64,000 bases of DNA from Lachnospiraceae bacterium (GTDB lineage: Bacteria > Bacillota_A > Clostridia > Lachnospirales > Lachnospiraceae), in contig JAIKXV010000133.1 in assembly GCA_024683935.1 (NCBI GenBank), positions 1 to 64,000 on the forward strand, given 5' to 3'. The notes beneath the pieces are model-generated. The model was not told the DNA's origin and ran no database searches. It worked only from the letters and a program-made list of their open reading frames with translations. Position 1 is the first letter of the stretch, and each line of letters opens with the position of its first letter. The position numbers were made by a program, and so were the translations under genes. Positions 36,717 through 44,078 of the stretch are shown here, piece after piece.

Positions 36717-36736
36717 CCCGGTGCTTGACACCCGGG
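36717..36736 (+). other. Hairpin in the gap before hddA
   Basis: CCCGGTG and CACCCGGG pair over seven base pairs with one bulged C and a five-base loop. It is followed by A-rich and not T-rich sequence, so it is not a canonical intrinsic terminator on the + strand. The loop and right arm overlap the TTGACA at 36725, so the structure could affect that promoter. Confidence 0.4.
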
Positions 36737-36753
36737 ATAAAAAGAAAGAGAAT
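36725..36753 (+). promoter_or_regulatory. Possible promoter for the heptose operon
   Basis: A perfect TTGACA at 36725-36730 is followed 17 bases later by GAGAAT (36748-36753, four of six matches to consensus). Transcription would start at about 36760, the ATG of hddA. The gap lies between the decayed kinase and the first heptose gene, where a new transcription unit is expected. A TATAAT at 36696-36701 has no matching -35. Confidence 0.35.
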
Positions 36754-36759
36754 TAGGGC

Positions 36760-37743
36760 ATGATAATCACAAAGACACCTTTCCGGGTGAGTTTCTGCGG
36801 CGGTGGAAGTGATATCCCGGATTTTTACAGGAAACATGGCGGCTGTGTGCTCAGCACATCTGTTAACCGCTATATGTATATCTCAATACATCCGAATTTT
36901 GATGAGACAAAAACTCTTTTAAAGTATTCCAGAACAGAGGAGGTTGAGGATCTGAAAAAAATTGATCACTCTATTCTCCGCTGTGTATTAAATGATTTTG
37001 GAATAAGCGGCGTGGCAATAACCAGTACAGCCGATGTGCCAAGTGGAACCGGACTCGGTTCGTCCAGCGCGTTTACGGTAGGACTGCTTCATTCCCTGTA
37101 TTGCTATCAGGGAAAGTATATGTCAAAGGAAAAGATCGCAGCAGAGGCATGCAGGGTAGAGATTGAAAAGCTGGGTAATCCCATCGGCAAACAGGATCAA
37201 TATGCTGCGGCTTGTGGAGGGTTGAATTTAATTTCATTCCATGAGGATGATACAGTATCTGTGGAGCCTGTGATCATGCGGTCTGAGGCGTTAAAAGAAC
37301 TGCAGAATAATGTTGTAATGTATTATACCGGAATAACCCATGACGCTAATGTGATCCTGAAGGAACAGAAAAGCAGGATGGGGGAAAGCGACAAGGTTCA
37401 AAACCTGAAAAAAATGTGTGAGCTTACACATGAAATGAAGAGGGAGTTGGAGAATGAGAACCTTACTGCATTCGGAGAGATCCTGGATGAAGGATGGCGG
37501 AGAAAAAAAGAGCTTTCAAGCGGGATAAGCAGTTCGTTTCTTGATGAAGTCTATGATACTGCAATGAAAAACGGAGCGCTGGGAGGAAAACTCCTCGGTG
37601 CAGGAGGAGGCGGATTCTTCCTTTTTTACTGCGAGAAGTTCAAACAGGAAAGACTGGAAAAAGCCCTAAAATTAAGGCGCTTTCCAGTATTTTTTGAGCA
37701 TGACGGCACCTCTGTCGTCTATATAGGTGATAAATACTGGTGA
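36760..37743 (+). CDS. hddA: D-glycero-alpha-D-manno-heptose 7-phosphate kinase
   Basis: A GHMP-family sugar kinase of 327 residues. It starts ITKTPFRVSFCGGGSDIPDFY, the typical HddA N-terminus, has the ATP-binding DVPSGTGLGSSSAFTVGLL (about 88-106) and GKLLGAGGGGFFLFY near the end. It phosphorylates heptose-7-phosphate at C1 on the way to GDP-D-glycero-alpha-D-manno-heptose. It is followed by gmhA, an epimerase and an hddC-gmhB fusion, completing the pathway. AT content is somewhat higher than in the neighbouring genes. Confidence 0.93.
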   Translation: MIITKTPFRVSFCGGGSDIPDFYRKHGGCVLSTSVNRYMYISIHPNFDETKTLLKYSRTEEVEDLKKIDHSILRCVLNDFGISGVAITSTADVPSGTGLGSSSAFTVGLLHSLYCYQGKYMSKEKIAAEACRVEIEKLGNPIGKQDQYAAACGGLNLISFHEDDTVSVEPVIMRSEALKELQNNVVMYYTGITHDANVILKEQKSRMGESDKVQNLKKMCELTHEMKRELENENLTAFGEILDEGWRRKKELSSGISSSFLDEVYDTAMKNGALGGKLLGAGGGGFFLFYCEKFKQERLEKALKLRRFPVFFEHDGTSVVYIGDKYW

Positions 37744-37755
37744 TAGGAGACTTTA

Positions 37756-38352
37756 ATGAATAAAGAAACTGATTACAGCGCTGATATACGGACTTATCTG
37801 GAGCAGGAACGGGAAGTTTTGTCGGCTTTGGATGTTGATAAAATAAGTGAAGTAATGAACGTCCTGGAAAGTACAAGACTAAACGGAACCCGTGTTTTTA
37901 TCTGCGGGAACGGGGGCAGTGCTGCAAATGCATCACATTTTACATGTGATTTTAATAAGGGTATCAGTTATTCCCAGAAGGTAAAATATAACTTTGAGTG
38001 TCTGAATGACAATATACCCATTATGATGGCGATAGCTAACGATATAAGCTATGATGATATCTTCCTGGAGCCCCTGAAAAACAAGATGAAGAAGGAAGAT
38101 GTGCTCTTTGTGATCTCCGGCAGCGGAAATTCAAAAAATATCATCAAGGCCATAGAGTATGCAAAAAGCATAGGGGCTAAGACCATTGGCCTGGCTGGAT
38201 ATGACGGAGGTGCCGTCAAAAAAATGGTGGACTACTGCATCCATGTAAATATTGATAACATGCAGATTACGGAGGATGTACACCAGATAATAAATCATGT
38301 GATGATGTTTGTATTATCCGGAATGAAAGGTATATGCGGTAAAGAGAAATGA
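37756..38352 (+). CDS. gmhA: Sedoheptulose 7-phosphate isomerase
   Basis: A 198-residue SIS-domain isomerase converting sedoheptulose-7-phosphate into D-glycero-D-manno-heptose-7-phosphate, the entry step of the pathway. FICGNGGSAANASHFTCDF (about 49-67) and LFVISGSGNSKNIIKAIEYAK are the GmhA signatures; TEDVHQIINHVM near the end carries the metal-site glutamate and histidines. The gene lies 12 bases after hddA with AGGAGA before its ATG, and overlaps the next gene by 4 bases. Confidence 0.94.
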   Translation: MNKETDYSADIRTYLEQEREVLSALDVDKISEVMNVLESTRLNGTRVFICGNGGSAANASHFTCDFNKGISYSQKVKYNFECLNDNIPIMMAIANDISYDDIFLEPLKNKMKKEDVLFVISGSGNSKNIIKAIEYAKSIGAKTIGLAGYDGGAVKKMVDYCIHVNIDNMQITEDVHQIINHVMMFVLSGMKGICGKEK

Positions 38353-39305
38353 AGTGTTTTATTACTGGTGGGGCTGGTTTCATAGGATCCAACGTGGCTG
38401 ACCGGCTCCTTTTTGATGGCCATGAAGTCAGGGTTTATGACAATCTTACAACCGGAAACAGGCGGTTCTTATCCACTGCAGAAAAGAATAAAAACTTTTC
38501 CTTTGTGCAGGGGGATCTTCTTGATAAAGATCTGTTGAAAAGCTCAATGGAGGGAATGGATATAGTATTCCATTTTGCAGCAAATGCGGATATCCGGCAT
38601 GGTCTTGAGCATCCATATAAGGATCTGGAACAGAATACCCTTGCTACTTTTAATGTGCTGGAGGCCATGAGGTCCCTTGAAATCAAAAGAATAGTATTCT
38701 CGTCCACCGGTGCGGTGTACGGCGAAGCAGAGGTGATACCGACTCCTGAAAATGCACCCTTTCCTATTCAGACCAGCTTGTACGGGGCGTCAAAAGTGGC
38801 CTGCGAAGGGATGATAGCATCGTATGCTGAGGGGTACGGTTTTATGGCACATATTTTCCGGTTTGTATCAATACTGGGAGACAGATATACCCACGGACAT
38901 GTTTTTGATTTCTGCAAGAAGCTGAGAAAGGATCCTTCAACCCTGCCGGTTCTGGGTGACGGAACCCAGAAGAAATCCTATCTCTGCATAGATGACTGCG
39001 TAAACGCCATACTCTGCGCCCTGGATAAGGTAGATGATAAAATCAATATCTTTAATCTCGGAGTGGATAACTATTGTCAGGTAAGTGACTCGGCCAAATG
39101 GGTAAGTGATGAGATGGGGCTTGAACCGGAGATCGTCTATTCCGGCGGGCGCCAGGGGTGGGTCGGTGACAATCCCTTTACCTATCTCGCTACGGAAAAG
39201 ATAAGAAGCCTTGGCTGGAAATCTCAGTATTCCATTGAAGAGAGTGTGAGGAAGACTGTACGCTGGCTGATGGATAATGAGTGGGTATTTGATGTAAGAG
39301 AGTAA
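38349..39305 (+). CDS. NAD-dependent nucleotide-sugar epimerase/dehydratase
   Basis: An extended SDR of 318 residues with FITGGAGFIGSNVADRL (residues 4-20), the active-site SLYGASKVACEG (Tyr and Lys), and the substrate-side RFVSILGDRYTHG. It is related to UDP-glucose 4-epimerases. Placed inside the heptose operon (overlap of 4 bases with gmhA, 18 bases before hddC-gmhB), it may act on GDP-heptose to modify it, for example as an epimerase, but the exact reaction cannot be read from the sequence. Confidence 0.85.
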   Translation: MKCFITGGAGFIGSNVADRLLFDGHEVRVYDNLTTGNRRFLSTAEKNKNFSFVQGDLLDKDLLKSSMEGMDIVFHFAANADIRHGLEHPYKDLEQNTLATFNVLEAMRSLEIKRIVFSSTGAVYGEAEVIPTPENAPFPIQTSLYGASKVACEGMIASYAEGYGFMAHIFRFVSILGDRYTHGHVFDFCKKLRKDPSTLPVLGDGTQKKSYLCIDDCVNAILCALDKVDDKINIFNLGVDNYCQVSDSAKWVSDEMGLEPEIVYSGGRQGWVGDNPFTYLATEKIRSLGWKSQYSIEESVRKTVRWLMDNEWVFDVRE

Positions 39306-39323
39306 GAGCAGAGGCGTATTCTT

Positions 39324-40562
39324 ATGAAAACGATAATTATGGCAGGGGGTAAGGGGACCCGTATAGCGTCGGTAGCTTCCGACATTCCCAAACCCATGAT
39401 CCCCGTATCCGGGAAACCGGTTCTGGAGCACCAGCTTAATGTGCTTAAAGCCCAGGGAATAAAGGAAGTGACACTGATCACCGGCCACCTCGGGAATGTG
39501 ATAAGAGAGCATTTCCGAGACGGCAGTTCCTTCGGAATTTCCATAGATTATGTGGAGGAAAACGAACCTCTGGGGACCGGAGGAGCCCTTTCATTCTTCA
39601 GGGACTGTAAGGAGGATATCCTTTTGGTATTCGGGGATATTCTTTTTGATATTGATATTTCTTCAATGTATGAAGCATATCTTGGCGATAAAGCAGAGGT
39701 GCTGCTCTTTACTCATCCCAATTCCCATCCTTATGACAGTGTTCTTATAGAAACCGATGATGAGCACAGAGTCAGGAGACTGATAACAAAGGAAGATGTC
39801 AGGAGAGATTATGTAAACCGAGTTAATGCCGGCATACATATCCTTTCGCCATCCCTGCTTCAGACGCTTCCGGAAAAACCGGTGAAGCTGGATTTTGACA
39901 GGGATATCATGCGTGCTGCGATAGAGCGCGGGAAGGTATATGCTTATGATTCAACCGAGTATGTACATGATATGGGCACTCCCGACAGGTACGGGCAGGT
40001 ATGCAGGGATCTTGAAAGCGGTCTCGTGGCCGGCAGAAACAGGAAGAAAAAGCAAAAGGCTGTTTTCCTGGACCGGGATGGCACCATCAACAAGGAAATA
40101 GGTTTTTTCAGTGATCCGGATAAGATGGAGCTGGTTCCGGAGGCAGCGGAAGCTATCCGTATGTTTAACAGTTCCGAGTATCTGGTGATAGTTGTCACAA
40201 ATCAGTCCATTATAGCCCGCGGAGAATGCACCGTGGAGGGGCTGAAGGCTGTTCACAGGAGAATGTACAGGCTTCTGGGTGAAAAGGGAGCATATGTGGA
40301 CGGCCTGTATTACTGTCCGCACCACCCGGACAGCGGCTTTGAAGGCGAAGTAAAGGAACTGAAAATAGAATGCGAATGCCGGAAACCGAAGCCCGGTATG
40401 CTTTTACAGGCTGCCCGTGAGCATAATATTGACTTAAACGCATCCTGGATGATAGGTGACAGCGAAAGGGACATGAAGGCCGGGGAAAACGCCGGCTGCC
40501 GCACCATATTCTCTCCCGAAGGCTTAACCAAGGAGATTGCAGAGCAGATACTGAAAAGCTGA
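39324..40562 (+). CDS. Bifunctional HddC-GmhB: heptose-1-phosphate guanylyltransferase and heptose bisphosphate phosphatase
   Basis: A 412-residue fusion. Residues 1-235 are a nucleotidyltransferase (IIMAGGKGTRI, PKPMIPVSGKPVLEHQL, VFGDILFDID), matching HddC, which makes GDP-D-glycero-alpha-D-manno-heptose. Residues about 245-412 are a HAD-IIIA phosphatase of the GmhB type: FLDRDGTINKE (nucleophile Asp), VVTNQSIIARGE, a zinc-type CPHHPDSGF with CECRKPKPGM, and WMIGDSERDMKAGENAGC. Together with hddA and gmhA this completes the GDP-heptose pathway. A TTATGTAAAC word at 39809 is read as Tyr-Val-Asn within the transferase domain. Confidence 0.92.
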   Translation: MKTIIMAGGKGTRIASVASDIPKPMIPVSGKPVLEHQLNVLKAQGIKEVTLITGHLGNVIREHFRDGSSFGISIDYVEENEPLGTGGALSFFRDCKEDILLVFGDILFDIDISSMYEAYLGDKAEVLLFTHPNSHPYDSVLIETDDEHRVRRLITKEDVRRDYVNRVNAGIHILSPSLLQTLPEKPVKLDFDRDIMRAAIERGKVYAYDSTEYVHDMGTPDRYGQVCRDLESGLVAGRNRKKKQKAVFLDRDGTINKEIGFFSDPDKMELVPEAAEAIRMFNSSEYLVIVVTNQSIIARGECTVEGLKAVHRRMYRLLGEKGAYVDGLYYCPHHPDSGFEGEVKELKIECECRKPKPGMLLQAAREHNIDLNASWMIGDSERDMKAGENAGCRTIFSPEGLTKEIAEQILKS

Positions 40563-40577
40563 TGCGTTTATACGCAC

Positions 40578-40606
40578 TTGGAACTACCCCGGCTATGTGA
40601 TAAAAT
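40578..40606 (+). promoter_or_regulatory. Sigma-A-type promoter with extended -10 before the polymerase gene
   Basis: TTGGAA at 40578-40583 and TGATAAAAT ending at 40606 are separated by 17 bases and include a TG extension. Transcription would start at about 40613, only one or two bases before the ATG at 40615, so the message may be nearly leaderless. A small TGCGT/ACGCA hairpin (40563-40576) lies just upstream of the -35. Confidence 0.55.
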
Positions 40607-40614
40607 AGAAGATT

Positions 40615-41976
40615 ATGAAGGACAATAAAAGTTCGGGCTTCAGGGCATGTGACTGGTTTTATCCGGTGGTACTGGCAGCATATGTTCTGGCGCTGTTTTT
40701 CCAGGATGTGGTGAGACCCGGCGTGGTTTCTGCGATTATGCTGATGATAGTTGTTTTCCAGCTATTATTGACAAATGGTCTTCCTCTCCTTCGTGGTTTA
40801 CATAAATCTAGCACCTCCCCCTTGGACGGTTTACATAATTCAAAAAACTCCCCCTTAAATGGTTTACATAATTCAAAATCTTCCTTTCTTACAGAAGATA
40901 TCATTCTCACTCTCTGGCTGTTTTTTAATCTTCTGTCAGGAATCTGGTGTGTGGGTTTCGGCCTGCCTTTGTCCGTATATCTGGGAGAGGTGTTTACCAC
41001 GGCGCTTCCAATGTGCTTTTACTATTGCGGAAGGCAGGAGGCTGCAGGACGGCCTTTTTCCTGTAATTACCTTATTTCGGTGGCGGGTATCGGGCTGATC
41101 GGAATAGTGCTTTTTATAACAGGCCCCCAAATTTACATCGACTATCTGATGAAGCTGGAGCTGATCTCCAAAGCGGACATTCCTACCATGAGAGTCAGAA
41201 TGCACTCAGTCATAGGCAGCACCCTTCTTGGCTTTCTCGCGGCTGTCGGAATTCCCGTTTCTGTCAGAATGGTGCTGGAGAGCTCCGGCAGAAAAGGAAA
41301 GATCCTGGCTGCAGCGTCCGGTTTGTTTATGCTTCTTTTAGCTTTCCTAAGTAATCAGCGTTCTGCCATGGCGGCGGCGATATTTGTGATCGTATTTTTC
41401 AATTTCCTTGTGTTTTTTGAATATAAGCTGTTCCCGAAAAAGTTCTTTGCAGCCGAATGTGCTGCGATAGTTCTTTTTGCAGCGGGACTGTTCCTCGTAT
41501 TCAGGGGAGCCTTTATGAAGGTGTATTACCGTCTGGTCTCCCTGCCTGGATCCATCGCCCAGAGGTCAGACCAGTGGGTGGGAGCGGCAAATAACATGAA
41601 GAGCATATGGCTCGGAAACGGGTTGGGGGCTAACGGCCACAGGGCCATAGGCTTTTCCGACCATGTGATCGCCGACGGCGGAATAGCAAAGCTCTATGTG
41701 GAAAGCGGTATCATCGGGACTTCACTCTTTGTATTTCTTATGCTCCTGATACTGAAGAAGGGACTTAAGAATTCGAAATTAACAGCTCCGGAAGTGTGCA
41801 TCATACTGGTAACGCTCCTTATGTCCATAGGATCAAATATGATGAGCTTCGCCCTTTCTGTTCCCGTATTCTATTATTATGCGGGAAGGTGTGTGAGCCT
41901 TTACAATACTGCCGTTTCGCCTGAAAAAGACAGTGTTCCCGCAGAAAGGGCAGAGGAAGAAGGTGGCGGGATATGA
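40615..41976 (+). CDS. O-antigen ligase/polymerase-like membrane protein with motif insertion
   Basis: A 453-residue protein with about eleven membrane segments. The second half has SNQRSAMAAAIFVIVFFNFL and a loop WVGAANNMKSIWLGNGLGANGH, the pattern of Wzy/WaaL (Wzy_C) enzymes, so it likely polymerises repeat units or ligates the glycan. Between the second and third helices, residues about 61-93, sits a threefold 11-residue repeat starting Gly-Leu-His-Lys/Asn-Ser, each unit coded by GGTTTACATAA. It looks like an insertion into a loop. The start codon has no ribosome site and lies next to a promoter -10. Confidence 0.78.
   Translation: MKDNKSSGFRACDWFYPVVLAAYVLALFFQDVVRPGVVSAIMLMIVVFQLLLTNGLPLLRGLHKSSTSPLDGLHNSKNSPLNGLHNSKSSFLTEDIILTLWLFFNLLSGIWCVGFGLPLSVYLGEVFTTALPMCFYYCGRQEAAGRPFSCNYLISVAGIGLIGIVLFITGPQIYIDYLMKLELISKADIPTMRVRMHSVIGSTLLGFLAAVGIPVSVRMVLESSGRKGKILAAASGLFMLLLAFLSNQRSAMAAAIFVIVFFNFLVFFEYKLFPKKFFAAECAAIVLFAAGLFLVFRGAFMKVYYRLVSLPGSIAQRSDQWVGAANNMKSIWLGNGLGANGHRAIGFSDHVIADGGIAKLYVESGIIGTSLFVFLMLLILKKGLKNSKLTAPEVCIILVTLLMSIGSNMMSFALSVPVFYYYAGRCVSLYNTAVSPEKDSVPAERAEEEGGGI
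40795..40871 (-). repeat. Three-copy array of the dispersed word, reverse orientation
   Basis: GTTTACATAA, the reverse complement of TTATGTAAAC, begins at 40796, 40829 and 40862, exactly 33 bases apart. Each copy is preceded by G (that is, followed by C on the other strand). The spacer sequences share a C-rich then A/T-rich pattern, so here a unit of about 33 bases seems to have been duplicated. The array keeps the host gene open and is read as an 11-residue repeat. Confidence 0.9.
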
Positions 41977-43055
41977 AGGTGATAGCTCTTTATCTTCCGC
42001 AGTTTCACTGCTTTCCCGAAAATGACGAGTGGTGGGGAAAAGGCTATACTGAATGGACAGCTGTGAGGTCTGCAAAGCCGTTGTTTAAGGGACATTTACA
42101 GCCCCGGCATCCCCTTGACGGCTATTATGATCTCGCTAAAGATCAGCCGGAAACATTTTTGCGGCAGGCGGCTCTCGCTAAAGAATACGGAATTTACGGT
42201 TTTGCCTTCTATCAGTATTACTTTAGCGGAAAAACTCTTATGGAGAGGCCTCTGAATATACTGCTGGAGCATCCTGAGGTTGACATAAAATTTTGTCTTG
42301 CCTGGGCGAATGAGACCTGGACCAGAGCCTGGTACGGCCTGAAAGAAGAGATACTTATGCCTCAGGAGTATGGCGGGGAGAGGGAATGGAGAGAGCATTT
42401 TCTCTATGAACTTAAGTATTTTAAGGATGAACGATACATAAAGATAGACAATAAGCCGGTATTTATGATCTACAGGACCTTTGACATAGCCTGTCTTCCG
42501 GAGATGAAGGAAAAATGGGAGGACTGGGCCAGGGAAGAGGGCTTTGACGGAATATACTGGATAGGGGGAAAGACTGCCGGTCAGGAAGAAGTAAGACCCG
42601 GACTTATGGACGGCTGGTATTATTTCGAACCCGGATATACCCTGAAACATGGCATGTCAAGATTATGTAAACTAAAATATAACACCGGAACCTTGGTGAG
42701 AAGCATTAGAAACCGTTTTCCTTGGAATAAGGCCGAAGATAAAAAGGTTCTGGAGCGGCGGATTCCCATTGACTGGATCTATTCGGGGATAACTGCAAGA
42801 GAATATGGCGATAATGAGTATCCCGGCATCATAACCGAATGGGATAATACCCCCAGGCGTTCATATAAAGGCCTGGTATATACAGAGGCTTCACCGGAAA
42901 AATTCAGAGATATGTTATGTAAACTTAAATCGAAGACGGGCAGAGCTTCATTTGTCTTCCTGAATGCCTGGAATGAGTGGGGAGAGGGTGCAATGATAGA
43001 ACCCACGGAGGAAAAGGGTTATGCCTATCTGTCGGTATTGCGGGAATTAACTTAA
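41973..43055 (+). CDS. WbsX-like (GH99-related) protein
   Basis: A 360-residue protein of the glycosyltransferase-WbsX/GH99-like domain group common in O-antigen loci. Typical words are AYLPQFH-like IALYLPQFHCFPENDEWWGKGYTEW (read in two parts), FYQYYFSGKTLMERP, FCLAWANETWTRAW and FLNAWNEWGEGAMIEP at the end. The biochemical role is unproven in the family; relatives are endo-acting mannosidases. It overlaps the polymerase gene by 4 bases. Two TTATGTAAAC words lie at 42663 and 42915, both read as Leu-Cys-Lys-Leu-Lys in basic loop segments, and a GTTGACATAA variant lies at 42279. Confidence 0.85.
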   Translation: MKVIALYLPQFHCFPENDEWWGKGYTEWTAVRSAKPLFKGHLQPRHPLDGYYDLAKDQPETFLRQAALAKEYGIYGFAFYQYYFSGKTLMERPLNILLEHPEVDIKFCLAWANETWTRAWYGLKEEILMPQEYGGEREWREHFLYELKYFKDERYIKIDNKPVFMIYRTFDIACLPEMKEKWEDWAREEGFDGIYWIGGKTAGQEEVRPGLMDGWYYFEPGYTLKHGMSRLCKLKYNTGTLVRSIRNRFPWNKAEDKKVLERRIPIDWIYSGITAREYGDNEYPGIITEWDNTPRRSYKGLVYTEASPEKFRDMLCKLKSKTGRASFVFLNAWNEWGEGAMIEPTEEKGYAYLSVLRELT

Positions 43056-43067
43056 GGAGAACTGAGC

Positions 43068-44078
43068 TTGGATAAACCGCTTATTTCAGTTATATCGATC
43101 ATATATAAGGTTGAGCCTTATCTTCGGGAATGCCTGGAGAGCATGAGAGGACTTACATATCCGGAACTGGAATACATACTTGTTGTCGGACTGGATAAGA
43201 TCACGGGAAAGGACGATGGCTGTCTTCAGATCGCGGAAGAATATGCAGCGCTTGACGGGAGATTTAAGATCATAGCCTGTCCGGCAGCGGGGGTATCGGA
43301 TGCCAGAAACAGGGGACTTGATGCCGCAAAAGGCGAATATATCGGATTTGTGGACGGAGATGACTATGTGGAGCCCGGAATGTATGACAGGCTCTACGAT
43401 AATATGATATCCTTTAATGCAGATGTCTCAGTTATCGGGAAATATGATGAATACCCGGATGAAAGCACTGTAGGAACTCCGGGCGTGGGGAAGCCGCCGG
43501 AACTGCTGACCTCAAAGGAAGCTGTACAGATGCTGATGAATGGAAGCGGCTTTTTCTTCCATGGCTGGGATAAGCTCTTTAAAGCGGAGTTGTTTGAAGG
43601 AATACGTTTTCCGGAAGACAAATATGTGGAAGACAGATATGTCGTTGGAGAGATCATGCTGAAAGCGGAGAGGATCATTTATGACAGGACACCTCTTTAC
43701 CACTTCAGGGTAAGTTCCGATTCATTCTCCAGACATAAGAAGATAAGCGAGATGAATTCCGAGGCGGATACGGTGTTTGCAGCCAGGGTTCTTACAAAAT
43801 ACCCGGAACTCTGTGACGAAACGGAAAATTATCTTCTGTACGGACATATCACCTGTCTTCAGAATGCCCTGATGTCCGGGGAATTCAACAGGGAAGAAGA
43901 GAAGGTGCACTTTGATTACATACGGGAGCATGAGAAAAACGCCGGGAGAAATCCCTTTGTCAGTAAAAACACCAGGATAAAGACATTTTTATCCCTCCGC
44001 TGTCTTCCGCTCCTTAAGTTTATCACCCTCAGAGCCAAGAGACGGCAGGACAGTGTTACAAAGTTTACAAAAACATGA
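43068..44078 (+). CDS. Family 2 glycosyltransferase
   Basis: A 336-residue GT-A transferase starting at TTG 43068, 9 bases after AAGGAGA. It has ISVISIIYKVEPYLRECLESM, SDARNRGLDAAKGEYIGFVDGDDYVEPGMYDRL (metal and donor site around 97-108), and a C-terminal region of charged helices. It is one of several enzymes that would extend the repeat unit made in part B. It overlaps the next gene by 4 bases. Confidence 0.88.
   Translation: MDKPLISVISIIYKVEPYLRECLESMRGLTYPELEYILVVGLDKITGKDDGCLQIAEEYAALDGRFKIIACPAAGVSDARNRGLDAAKGEYIGFVDGDDYVEPGMYDRLYDNMISFNADVSVIGKYDEYPDESTVGTPGVGKPPELLTSKEAVQMLMNGSGFFFHGWDKLFKAELFEGIRFPEDKYVEDRYVVGEIMLKAERIIYDRTPLYHFRVSSDSFSRHKKISEMNSEADTVFAARVLTKYPELCDETENYLLYGHITCLQNALMSGEFNREEEKVHFDYIREHEKNAGRNPFVSKNTRIKTFLSLRCLPLLKFITLRAKRRQDSVTKFTKT

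Noticed and set aside
36717..36736. Intrinsic terminator before hddA
   Set aside because: The hairpin is good but followed by A-rich sequence, so it does not fit a + strand terminator, and no minus-strand gene exists.
31529..40871. CRISPR arrays at the regularly spaced repeats
   Set aside because: The conserved unit is only 10-11 bases with 22-26 base spacers, three copies, inside open genes, and no cas genes are present.
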